From assembly GCA_018713805.1 (NCBI GenBank), contig DVOF01000113.1, positions 1-5,787 on the forward strand: a stretch of DNA of 5,787 bases, given 5' to 3'. This stretch comes from Candidatus Aphodoplasma excrementigallinarum (GTDB taxonomy: Bacteria; Bacillota; Clostridia; UBA1381; UMGS1253). A program made the position numbers and the translations under genes. The notes beneath the pieces are model-generated. The model saw nothing but the letters and a program-made list of their open reading frames with translations. It was not told the origin of the DNA and ran no database searches. Of this stretch, positions 1 to 5,690 are shown one piece after another (the first letter of the stretch is position 1; the number at the start of each line of letters is the position of its first letter).

Positions 1-8
1 TTTTGCAA

Positions 9-17
9 TATGATAAT
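9..17 (+). promoter_or_regulatory. Possible -10 element of the upstream promoter
   Basis: The string TATGATAAT resembles a sigma-A -10 box and lies about 60 bases before the first gene. Its -35 box would fall outside the window, so it cannot be confirmed. It sits inside a weak inverted repeat (TTTGCA at 2-7, TGCAAA at 20-25). This is a guess from composition only. Confidence 0.22.
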
Positions 18-77
18 AATGCAAATCTGGTTTGTTTGCCGCTATTTCGGGCATAAATAGAGAGGGAGTGATGGCGC

Positions 78-554
78 GTGCGGTTCGAGTCGGATTATAC
101 AAGGGAGGAAATTGAAGTGATTTTGCAAAAGAAGACAGAGCAGTATTCCTTTTATAATCTGCACCGGCCCGATACGCTGCTTGGCGCTCTCCGGGAAAAC
201 CGGGTCGTGTTGTGGAGGACAAAGCGCCCAGACAGCTTTTGTGTGACAAAGCTCTCAAACGCCTTTTATGGAACCATCGCGACAGAGCAGGGGAAAACGG
301 TAATCCACGGCCATTTCCGGCTGACGAATTCCGACCTGTTTTCGTGGATGACGGTTTTTGTTTTGTATATGGTTGTCGTTTTCGCCGCTACGGCTGGTTC
401 GGTATATGACAGAATCCAGAACATGGGCGTTATGGGGCTGGTCTGGTGCGCGATATGTGCAGTTGCCCTTGTGATAGAAAATATCCTTGACCGCCCGCAA
501 AAGCGCGATGTGGTCGATTTCATCCGGCAGAATCTCTTAAAGCGGGATACATAA
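78..554 (+). CDS. Small membrane protein of unknown function, two predicted TM segments
   Basis: I do not recognise a named family. The 158-residue protein has a soluble N-terminal part (about 1-86) and then two hydrophobic segments, about 89-110 (LFSWMTVFVLYMVVVF...) and 116-134 (MGVMGLVWCAICAVALVI). A charged C-terminal tail ending in VVDFIRQNLLKRDT follows. The soluble part contains FYGTI and TVIHGHFRL, a 'G-x-I ... I-x-G-x-F' pattern that I associate, from memory, with small uncharacterised Firmicutes membrane proteins. The GTG start at 78 has an AGAGGGAG ribosome binding site 9 bases upstream. An in-frame GTG at 117 has an even better site (AAGGGAGG at 101-108) and would give 145 residues. 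The longer form is preferred because the extra residues (RFESDYTREEIE) look like ordinary protein. The gene ends 25 bases before the amidohydrolase, so the two are probably co-transcribed. Confidence 0.75.
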   Translation: MRFESDYTREEIEVILQKKTEQYSFYNLHRPDTLLGALRENRVVLWRTKRPDSFCVTKLSNAFYGTIATEQGKTVIHGHFRLTNSDLFSWMTVFVLYMVVVFAATAGSVYDRIQNMGVMGLVWCAICAVALVIENILDRPQKRDVVDFIRQNLLKRDT

Positions 555-579
555 ATCCAAATAAAGGAAGGACAAAGCA

Positions 580-2106
580 ATGGGGAAGCGCGTATTTCTC
601 GCAAAAAACATCATCACAATGGTACAGGAAACCGAGCCGGAGGCCATCCTTTGCGTGGATGGCCGGATAGCGGCGGTTGGAAAGCGGAAGGATATCCTAT
701 CGCATGCAGGGCAAAGGACGGAGGTAATCGACTTCCGGGACGCTACTATTCTGCCGGGCTTTATCGACCCGCACAGCCACATCTGTGCCTGCGCAAACCG
801 GCTTGCCCTTGCCGATCTTTCGCCGGCAAAAAGCTTCGACGAGCTGATAGCATTACTGCGGCAGTACAAAGAGCAGCATTCGATCCCGGCCGGGAAATGG
901 ATGATTGGCTTCGGTTACGACAATAACTTCCTGAAAGAGCGGAAACATCCCGACTGCCATGTTTTGGATAAAGCCTCGAAAGAGAACCCCATCCTGATTA
1001 CCCATGTATCGGGACATATGGGCGCGCTCAACTCCCTGGCTATGCAGGAAGCCGGCGTTTCCGGGAACGGCTATTTAGAGGAAAGCGAATTTATGCAGGT
1101 ATCTGCCCACGTTCCGGCTCCAAGTGAGGAAGAAATGCAAAAGCTGATGCAGCTTGCCCAGCAGGAATATCTCAAGTATGGCATCACCACGGCGCAGGAG
1201 GGAATCGCGCGGGAAAAAGAGGTGGAACTCCTGAAGCGTACCAGGCTAAAGCTTGACGTAGTCGGATACGTCGACTTAAAGCAGGCAAAAAGCGCGTTCG
1301 ACCATTGCGGCGCGTATAAAAAGCAGTATAAAAACCATCTGCGCTTCGGCGGGTATAAGATTTTTTTGGACGGCTCGCCGCAGGGGAGGACGGCGTGGCT
1401 GTCAAAGCCGTACGAAGGAGAAAGCGAGTATGCCGGGTACGGGACATACGCCGACGAGGAAGTGACGCAGTTTTTTGAAACAGCGCTGCGCGAGCAGGTG
1501 CAAATTCTCGCCCATTGCAACGGTGACGCCGCATGTGAGCAGTTTATCCGGTGTCTGCGCGCCGCAAGGGAGCACACAGGGCTTGCGGTGACCAACCGCC
1601 CGGTCATGATTCACGCCCAGCTTGTGACACGGCCGCAGCTCGCGGCGCTGAAAGAGCTGGGCGGCATTGCCTCCTTTTTCAACGCGCACACGTATTATTG
1701 GGGAGGCGTGCATGAAAAGAACCTCGGCCGGCGCGCCCAGACCATTAGCCCGCTGCATACGGCGCAGGAGATTGGCGTTTGTTATACGCTCCATCAGGAC
1801 GCGCCCGTGATTAAACCGGACATGCTGTTTTCCGTCTGGTGCGCCGTTACGCGGCAGACGCGCGCGGGCAAAGTCCTCGGCGCCGATGAGCGCATTGGCG
1901 TATATGATGCGCTCAAAGCCATTACAGCTAACGCGGCATACCAGTATTTTGAGGAAAAGCATAAGGGTACAATTGAACCGGGCAAGCTGTGCGACCTTGC
2001 CGTCCTCGACAAAAACCCGCTCACAGCGCGCACAGAGCAGCTCCGGGATATCCGGGTGCTTGCCACTGTAAAAGAAGGGGAAATCCTCTGCCAAAACAAA
2101 GCGTGA
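580..2106 (+). CDS. Metal-dependent amidohydrolase, YtcJ / N-substituted formamide deformylase type (Amidohydro_3)
   Basis: This is a predicted cytoplasmic hydrolase that cleaves C-N bonds in amides, formamides or cyclic amides; the actual substrate is unknown. The 508 residues fit the family's usual length of about 500-550. In order they show: a small beta-sandwich start (VDGRIAAVGKR, 26-36); the metal-binding entry GFIDPHSH (60-67, His65 and His67); a likely bridging lysine in GGYKIFLDGS (Lys260); AHCNGD (311-316, His312); MIHAQ (343-347, His345); the late aspartate in HQDAPV (405-410, Asp407); and the closing motif GTIEPGKLCDLAVLDKNPL (463-481). The late motif is HSD in the relatives I know, and here it is HQD. 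The ATG at 580 follows AAAGGAAGG (563-571) by 8 bases. No signal peptide is seen. Its partner in the unit is the upstream two-TM protein. No biosynthetic neighbour reveals the substrate, and no classical terminator follows. The family call is firm and the specific reaction is not. Confidence 0.92.
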   Translation: MGKRVFLAKNIITMVQETEPEAILCVDGRIAAVGKRKDILSHAGQRTEVIDFRDATILPGFIDPHSHICACANRLALADLSPAKSFDELIALLRQYKEQHSIPAGKWMIGFGYDNNFLKERKHPDCHVLDKASKENPILITHVSGHMGALNSLAMQEAGVSGNGYLEESEFMQVSAHVPAPSEEEMQKLMQLAQQEYLKYGITTAQEGIAREKEVELLKRTRLKLDVVGYVDLKQAKSAFDHCGAYKKQYKNHLRFGGYKIFLDGSPQGRTAWLSKPYEGESEYAGYGTYADEEVTQFFETALREQVQILAHCNGDAACEQFIRCLRAAREHTGLAVTNRPVMIHAQLVTRPQLAALKELGGIASFFNAHTYYWGGVHEKNLGRRAQTISPLHTAQEIGVCYTLHQDAPVIKPDMLFSVWCAVTRQTRAGKVLGADERIGVYDALKAITANAAYQYFEEKHKGTIEPGKLCDLAVLDKNPLTARTEQLRDIRVLATVKEGEILCQNKA

Positions 2107-2118
2107 TGACATTGGATG

Positions 2119-2138
2119 ACAAATTATTTGCAATTTGT
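2119..2138. repeat. Inverted repeat upstream of the folT promoter
   Basis: Perfect 7-base arms (ACAAATT at 2119-2125, AATTTGT at 2132-2138) flank a 6-base spacer. It lies just upstream of the folT -35 box and downstream of the amidohydrolase stop. The arms are AT-only apart from one G/C each, and no T-run follows on the plus strand, so it does not look like an intrinsic terminator. An operator half of a regulatory region is possible. Confidence 0.45.
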
Positions 2139-2145
2139 TAAAAAA

Positions 2146-2165
2146 TGACTTGCAATTACAAGTCA
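2146..2165. promoter_or_regulatory. Operator-like inverted repeat covering the folT -35 box
   Basis: Perfect 7-base arms (TGACTTG at 2146-2152, CAAGTCA at 2159-2165) are separated by CAATTA. The repeat overlaps the -35 hexamer at 2150-2155, and it lies upstream of the predicted start of transcription, so it acts as DNA and not as RNA. Its size and symmetry suit a dimeric repressor; MarR-type sites have a similar form. It has the same 7-6-7 geometry as the repeat at 2119-2138, and both contain TTGCAATT, 22 bases apart. The binding protein is not identifiable here. Confidence 0.45.
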
Positions 2166-2178
2166 GTTGTACTATAAT
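2150..2178 (+). promoter_or_regulatory. Sigma-A promoter of the folT-folC operon
   Basis: The -35 box is TTGCAA (2150-2155, 4 of 6 consensus positions), the spacer is exactly 17 bases, and the -10 box is a perfect TATAAT (2173-2178). Transcription should start near A2185, about five bases before the first base pair of the riboswitch aptamer. That placement strongly supports the call. Confidence 0.85.
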
Positions 2179-2189
2179 AGAGATACAAA

Positions 2190-2291
2190 AACAGAGTAGA
2201 GCCTTTAGCGTTAAGTGCCGCGGGGACGGGGAGTTGTCCCGCGGACGAAAACGGGAGAGCCGTTGCGGTTAGGGGCTTGCATCCCGCTGTT
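2190..2291 (+). ncRNA. Tetrahydrofolate (THF) riboswitch aptamer, folT type
   Basis: The leader carries the conserved THF-riboswitch blocks in order: AGAGTAGA (2193-2200), GCGTTAAGTG (2208-2217), ACGAA (2245-2249), GAGAGC (2255-2260) and GCATCCCGCTG (2279-2289). They fit the expected fold. P1 pairs 2190-2194 with 2287-2291. P2 pairs 2200-2207 with 2270-2277, including two G-U pairs. P3 pairs CCGCGGG (2218-2224) with CCCGCGG (2238-2244) around a 13-base loop. A further hairpin pairs AACGG (2250-2254) with CCGTT (2260-2264). The L3 pseudoknot can form between GGGA (2229-2232) and TCCC (2282-2285). Known members bind reduced folates and control folate transport and synthesis genes, which matches folT directly downstream. 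The ligand is inferred from the family. Confidence 0.95.
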
Positions 2292-2361
2292 ACATATGGG
2301 AGCCGGATTACCTCCTGATATGTGGCGAGTGGTTACGCTATTTTTCGGGAGGGATTTTTTT
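2292..2361 (+). promoter_or_regulatory. Riboswitch expression platform: SD-masking / terminator helix versus alternative hairpin
   Basis: Two mutually exclusive helices can be drawn. In one, CCTCCTG (2311-2317) pairs with CGGGAGG (2346-2352). This buries the folT ribosome binding site and leaves a 7-base T-run (2355-2361), so it could also act as an intrinsic terminator. In the other, ACATAT plus GGAG (2292-2297, 2299-2302) pairs with CTCC plus ATATGT (2312-2315, 2318-2323), freeing the ribosome binding site. The second hairpin can extend by weak pairs into 2288-2291, which is the 3' strand of aptamer P1. Ligand binding, which holds P1, would therefore favour the OFF helix. The helices are visible in the sequence; the switching direction is inferred. 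Confidence 0.6.
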
Positions 2362-2883
2362 ATGCAAAAAAAACAATGGTTACGGAAGCTCGTCTTTTCC
2401 GGGATTTTGATTGCGGTGTATATCATCCTTGCAAAATTTTTGAGCTTTTCTACGCCGTATGCAAAGGTGAATCTGAGCTTTTTGCCGATTGCGCTGTCCG
2501 CCATGCTGTTCGGGCCGTGGTGGTCGATGGCGACGGCGGCTGTGGCCGATATCGTCGGGACGTGCTTTTTTGAGGGGGGATATTTCCCGCTCTTTACAAT
2601 CGACGCGGTTTTGTATGCGCTGTTGTTTGCGCTGTTTTTGTACAAAAAGGAGCAGACAATCACGCGGATTGTGCTGTGCGTGGTGTTGCAGACGGTACTC
2701 GTCAGCATCCCGCTTACGCCGCTCTGGATATGCATCATGAACCAATCGTTCGTTTCATATATTCCCGCGCTGGCGACGAAGAGCGTAGCGTCTCTGATTA
2801 CCGCGGTGATCAAGATCGTCGTTCTGATTCCGACGTGCAAGTACCTATATCCGCGGCTGACCCAAATTACAGGTGGGAGATAA
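2362..2883 (+). CDS. folT: Folate ECF transporter, substrate-binding S component FolT
   Basis: This integral membrane protein captures folate and works with the shared ECF module (EcfT plus two ATPases), which is not in this window. The 173 residues form about six hydrophobic segments, roughly 9-27, 37-52, 55-69, 80-94, 102-120 and 140-157. The stretch LPIALSAMLFGPWWSMATAA (41-60), running into VADIVG (61-66), is the typical S-component 'LFGP..G....ADl.G' region. FPLFTIDA and PLTPLWICI fit FolT relatives. The identification is reinforced by the THF riboswitch in its leader. The ATG at 2362 is chosen because CGGGAGGG (2346-2353) sits 8 bases upstream. The reading frame stays open back to 2215, but that extension would translate the riboswitch itself. 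The stop codon is followed at once by the folC start region, so the two genes form one operon under folate control. Confidence 0.93.
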   Translation: MQKKQWLRKLVFSGILIAVYIILAKFLSFSTPYAKVNLSFLPIALSAMLFGPWWSMATAAVADIVGTCFFEGGYFPLFTIDAVLYALLFALFLYKKEQTITRIVLCVVLQTVLVSIPLTPLWICIMNQSFVSYIPALATKSVASLITAVIKIVVLIPTCKYLYPRLTQITGGR

Positions 2884-2889
2884 TTGGTT

Positions 2890-4134
2890 ATGAAACAGGC
2901 AACATTTAAGGGATATGCAAACAGTTTTCAGGCGATTGCAAGGCTTGGGCTTGCAAACATCGGCGCTCTGCTTTCCCATTTGGACAACCCGCAGGACAGG
3001 CTCCGCTTTATTCATATTGCGGGGACAAACGGCAAAGGCTCTGTGGCGGCGTTTTTGTCGTGTATGCTGACAAAGGCAGGGTATAAGACCGGCAGCTACA
3101 TCTCCCCGAACATGCTGCGGGTCAACGAGCGGATTAGCATTGACGGGGCGGCAATCACCGACGATGCGATGAAGCGGCTTTTTACACGTGTGGAGGCGGC
3201 CTGCGTCCGGGCAGAAGCCGATACAGGCGTGTATCCGACCCAGTTTGAGATTTGGACGGCGATGGCTTTTTGTTACTTTGCCGGGCAGGAATGCGACTAT
3301 GTTGTACTGGAAACGGGGCTTGGCGGCCGGCGCGACGCGACAAACATTGTCTCGACGACGGAACTCGCCGTCATTACGCATATCGCGCTCGACCATATGC
3401 AGTACCTGGGAAACACGATCGAGCAGATAGCAGGGGAAAAGGCCGGGATTATCAAGCCGGGCGTCCCGGTCGTCAGCGCGCGGCAGGAGGACGGCGCGGC
3501 AGAGGTGCTACGTGCGGCCTGCGCACGGCAAGACAGCACGCTGACCTTTTCTAAGCCGGTATTGCCGGGAGACTATGACGGGATTTATGAAATTTTGGGC
3601 AGCGGCGGCTTTGCCGGCATTAAACTCTCGCTCGGCGGCGTCAATCAGCTTGACAATGCCGCCTGTGCAATTGCGGCGGCACGGGCTCTAAAGCTGGACG
3701 ATGGCGCAATCCGTTACGGCCTGACACATGCGGCCAATCCGGGCCGCTTTGAGCAGGTCGGGGAGCGGACGTACTTCGACGGGGCGCATAACCCGGACGG
3801 CGTTGCCGCGCTTGTGCGGAACCTGGAGCGGTATTTCCCGGGAAAGGAAAAGGCGTATATCATGGCGACAATGTGCGACAAGGATATCCGTACCTCGCTG
3901 CGCATGCTTGGCGCTACACAGGCGAAATTCTATATGGTAGCGGTAGAAGAGAACGAGCGCAGCATGCCGGCGGACGAGCTTGCCCGCCTTGCACGGGAGG
4001 AAGGGCTGGCGGCAAAAGCGTACCCGTCCATGCGGGAGGCGTATGCGGCGGCGCAGAAGTCCGGCCGGCTTATCATCATTTGCGGGTCTTTGTATCTGTA
4101 TAAAGACTTTTACGACATGCAGGAAGCAAAGTAG
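2890..4134 (+). CDS. folC: Folylpolyglutamate synthase / dihydrofolate synthase FolC
   Basis: This cytoplasmic Mur-ligase-family enzyme adds gamma-linked glutamates to folates with ATP, which retains them in the cell and suits them as cofactors. Many homologues also make dihydrofolate from dihydropteroate. The 414 residues are close to the usual 420-430. Visible motifs are the P-loop HIAGTNGKGS (42-51), SPNMLRVNERI (72-82), ETGLGGRRDATN (141-152), ALDHMQYLG (166-174), AGEKAGIIK (181-189, with the likely carbamylated Lys184), NPGRFE (283-288), the C-terminal-domain motif DGAHNP (297-302) and CGSLYL (398-403). ATG 2890 is preferred because AGGTGGGAG (2871-2879) sits 10 bases upstream; the in-frame TTG at 2884 is only 4 bases from it. 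It follows folT by 6 bases, so the THF riboswitch should control both import and trapping. Whether it is monofunctional or bifunctional cannot be decided from the sequence. Confidence 0.96.
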   Translation: MKQATFKGYANSFQAIARLGLANIGALLSHLDNPQDRLRFIHIAGTNGKGSVAAFLSCMLTKAGYKTGSYISPNMLRVNERISIDGAAITDDAMKRLFTRVEAACVRAEADTGVYPTQFEIWTAMAFCYFAGQECDYVVLETGLGGRRDATNIVSTTELAVITHIALDHMQYLGNTIEQIAGEKAGIIKPGVPVVSARQEDGAAEVLRAACARQDSTLTFSKPVLPGDYDGIYEILGSGGFAGIKLSLGGVNQLDNAACAIAAARALKLDDGAIRYGLTHAANPGRFEQVGERTYFDGAHNPDGVAALVRNLERYFPGKEKAYIMATMCDKDIRTSLRMLGATQAKFYMVAVEENERSMPADELARLAREEGLAAKAYPSMREAYAAAQKSGRLIIICGSLYLYKDFYDMQEAK

Positions 4135-4146
4135 AAAACTGGAAAC

Positions 4147-4199
4147 ATCCCTTCCCTGGCGCATATACTGTATATGTGAAGCAGGGGAGGGATTTTTTT
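4147..4199 (+). terminator. Intrinsic terminator of folT-folC, overlapping the yunB ribosome binding site
   Basis: A 12-base-pair stem (ATCCCTTCCCTG at 4147-4158 with CAGGGGAGGGAT at 4182-4193, one G-U pair) encloses a second hairpin or palindrome (CATATAC at 4162-4168, GTATATG at 4170-4176). It is followed by seven T's (4193-4199). It begins 13 bases after the folC stop. The 3' arm is also the GGGGAGGG ribosome binding site of yunB, so any read-through message would have that site masked. Confidence 0.8.
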
Positions 4200-4914
4200 G
4201 CGTCTTGGACTGAACCGGCGGGTCAAAATACGGATTTTCCCGGCGCATACGGCGCCGTTGTGGCAAAGGCTGAACAAGACGCTGGTTTTGTGCCTTGTTA
4301 TAGCGACCTTTTCGATGGGGTTTACCTATTTTTATGTGCGTATCCGTCCTATGGTGACGGCGCTTGCACAGGAGCGGAGCGCACAGATGGTTACCACGGC
4401 GATCAATCAGGTGATTAATGAGGCCATGCAGGACAACCCGGTCGGATATGAACAGCTGATGCAGGTGCAGACCGACGAAAGCGGGCGCGTGCAGGCCATA
4501 TATGCCAACACAAAGGAGATGAACCTTTTCAAGTCCTCTCTCGCAATCAAGATACAGGAAAAGATCGAGAGCTTGGAGGAAGCGGAGATCACGGTCCCTC
4601 TTGGCGCATTGCTCGGCAGCCAGCTCTTTTCCGGCATGGGACCGATGATTCCAGTCCATCTAATCCCTATGGGATATGCGCTGGTCGACTTTGAAAGCAG
4701 CTTTTCCGAGGCAGGTATTAATCAGACAAAGCACCAGATTGACATAACTGTTCAGGCAAGTTTTGGGATGATTTTGGCAACGGGCAGCAGCAACATAGAA
4801 GTGGATACATGCGTACCAGTAGCACAGACAATCATTGTCGGTGACGTGCCGGAATCGTATCTAACGCTCGACGGGCTGCTGCGCGGCGCGGGGAGCGGAA
4901 CGGCAGTGGAATAA
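4198..4914 (+). CDS. yunB: Sporulation protein YunB
   Basis: This is a membrane-anchored protein of the YunB family, known in Bacillus as a mother-cell (sigma-E) sporulation protein whose precise role is unclear. The 238 residues begin with a basic stretch (RLGLNRRVKIR), then one membrane segment at about 28-47 (TLVLCLVIATFSMGFTYFYV), and then an extracytoplasmic domain. Family-typical regions are the RPMVTALAQERSAQMVTTAI helix (50-69), VPLGALLGSQLFSGMGPMIP (133-152), a segment like FESSFSEAGINQTKHQI (165-181), and VPVAQTIIVGDVPESY near the end (206-221). The start is TTG at 4198, six bases after GGGGAGGG (4184-4191). No ATG lies before residue 40, inside the membrane segment, and the TTG at 4258 lacks a binding site. 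The gene stands alone between a terminator and the convergent lexA. No strong sigma-E promoter was proven; CATATACT (4162-4169) is a candidate -10. It marks the host as a spore former. Confidence 0.9.
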   Translation: MRLGLNRRVKIRIFPAHTAPLWQRLNKTLVLCLVIATFSMGFTYFYVRIRPMVTALAQERSAQMVTTAINQVINEAMQDNPVGYEQLMQVQTDESGRVQAIYANTKEMNLFKSSLAIKIQEKIESLEEAEITVPLGALLGSQLFSGMGPMIPVHLIPMGYALVDFESSFSEAGINQTKHQIDITVQASFGMILATGSSNIEVDTCVPVAQTIIVGDVPESYLTLDGLLRGAGSGTAVE

Positions 4915-4917
4915 AAT

Positions 4918-4952
4918 AAACGGCTTTTCCGTTTCAAATGGAAAAGCCGTTT
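4918..4952. terminator. Bidirectional terminator between yunB and lexA
   Basis: A 13-base-pair perfect stem (AAACGGCTTTTCC at 4918-4930 with GGAAAAGCCGTTT at 4940-4952) closes a 9-base loop. T's follow on the plus strand (4950-4954), and on the minus strand the matching tract reads TTTATTTTATT. It lies 3 bases after the yunB stop and 12 bases beyond the lexA stop, so it can serve both convergent genes. Confidence 0.92.
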
Positions 4953-4964
4953 TTAAATTGCATA

Positions 4965-5645
4965 TTACATTTTCCGGAACACGCCGACCACCTTACCGAG
5001 AATCATGACCTCGTCCACGATGATCGGCTCCATGGAAGAATTCTCCGGCTGAAGCCGGAAATGCCCGTTTTCTTTATAAAAGGTCTTTACCGTCGCCGAA
5101 TCGTCCACCAGCGCCACGACAATGTCGCCGTTGTTCGCCGTCTGCTGGCGCGCCACGATGATATAGTCGCCGTCGAGTATCGCCGCCTCGATCATGGAGT
5201 CGCCGCGCACCGTCAGCATAAACAAATCCCGGTTCGAGGCAAAGTCCATCGGCAGGGGGAATACGTCGCTGGCCTCCTCGACGGCCAAGATCGGCTCGCC
5301 CGCCGCAACACGGCCCAGCACCGGCACCTGCAAATACTCCGACTCCGGCTGCCGGTCATAAAACCGGTCAAACTCCTTTTCCCCAAGCAGTTCGCCGCCG
5401 TCCGCGCGGCTGACATTGTATTTCTCATAATACAGATCCGTCAGCTTCAGCGCCCGCGTTTTCAGGTCATCCTTTGCCAAAAAGCCGCTCTGCTCTAACT
5501 TTTTGAGCTGCGCATGCACCGTAGAGGTCGAGCGCAGGTTCACCGCCTCGCAAATCTCCCGTACAGACGGGGGATACCCCTTTTTGGCGGTTTGCTCATG
5601 GATAAAATGCAGGATTTCTTCGCCTTTGTTTGACGTTCTCGGCAT
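4965..5645 (-). CDS. lexA: LexA repressor of the SOS response
   Basis: LexA is a DNA-binding repressor of DNA-damage genes that cleaves itself when RecA filaments form. The N-terminal winged helix-turn-helix (about 1-70) includes GYPPSVREICEAVNLRSTST (23-42) and the wing up to RALKL. The C-terminal S24 peptidase-like domain carries the cleavage site Ala115-Gly116 (GRVAAGEPI), the nucleophile Ser150 (GDSM) and the general base Lys187 (ATVKTFY). The spacings (34 and 37 residues) equal those of E. coli LexA (Gly85, Ser119, Lys156). The protein has 226 residues, against about 200-207 for the usual LexA; the excess lies in the linker at about 70-105, which is rich in charged residues and tyrosine. 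ATG 5645 is chosen because AGGAG (5658-5654) is 8 bases upstream. The open frame back to 5750 would translate the promoter region. It appears monocistronic. Confidence 0.97.
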   Translation of the reverse strand: MPRTSNKGEEILHFIHEQTAKKGYPPSVREICEAVNLRSTSTVHAQLKKLEQSGFLAKDDLKTRALKLTDLYYEKYNVSRADGGELLGEKEFDRFYDRQPESEYLQVPVLGRVAAGEPILAVEEASDVFPLPMDFASNRDLFMLTVRGDSMIEAAILDGDYIIVARQQTANNGDIVVALVDDSATVKTFYKENGHFRLQPENSSMEPIIVDEVMILGKVVGVFRKM

Positions 5646-5674
5646 TCGATCAACTCCTAATCGGCATGGAATAA

Positions 5675-5690
5675 ACTTTATACATAAAGT
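5675..5690. repeat. Inverted repeat at the lexA transcription start
   Basis: ACTTTAT (5675-5681) and ATAAAGT (5684-5690) are perfect 7-base arms with a 2-base centre. The repeat covers the predicted lexA start of transcription and touches the -10 box. It does not match a LexA box. It could be a second operator, a 5' leader hairpin, or chance in AT-rich DNA. Confidence 0.4.

Noticed and set aside
1402..2133. 243-codon open frame on the minus strand within the amidohydrolase
   Set aside because: It is antisense to a well-supported gene, has low-complexity Arg/Ala-rich composition and shows no recognisable domain.
2119..2138. Possible terminator for the amidohydrolase gene
   Set aside because: The hairpin is AT-rich and is followed by A's and not T's on the transcribed strand, so it is kept only as an inverted repeat.
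2336..2340. Pairing of CGCTA with TAGCG at 2206-2210 as part of the riboswitch switch
   Set aside because: It is only 5 bp, would break the conserved aptamer core, and is not needed to explain the platform.
2215..2361. Upstream extension of the folT reading frame (49 extra residues)
   Set aside because: It runs through the THF aptamer and expression platform, while a strong SD sits 8 bases before the ATG at 2362.
3688..4659. 323-codon open frame on the minus strand across folC and yunB
   Set aside because: It crosses two real genes and the terminator between them; it is a by-product of codon bias and has His/Arg-rich non-protein-like content.
4938..5498. 186-codon open frame on the plus strand opposite lexA
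   Set aside because: It starts inside the bidirectional terminator and is the mirror of lexA codons; it has no domain features.
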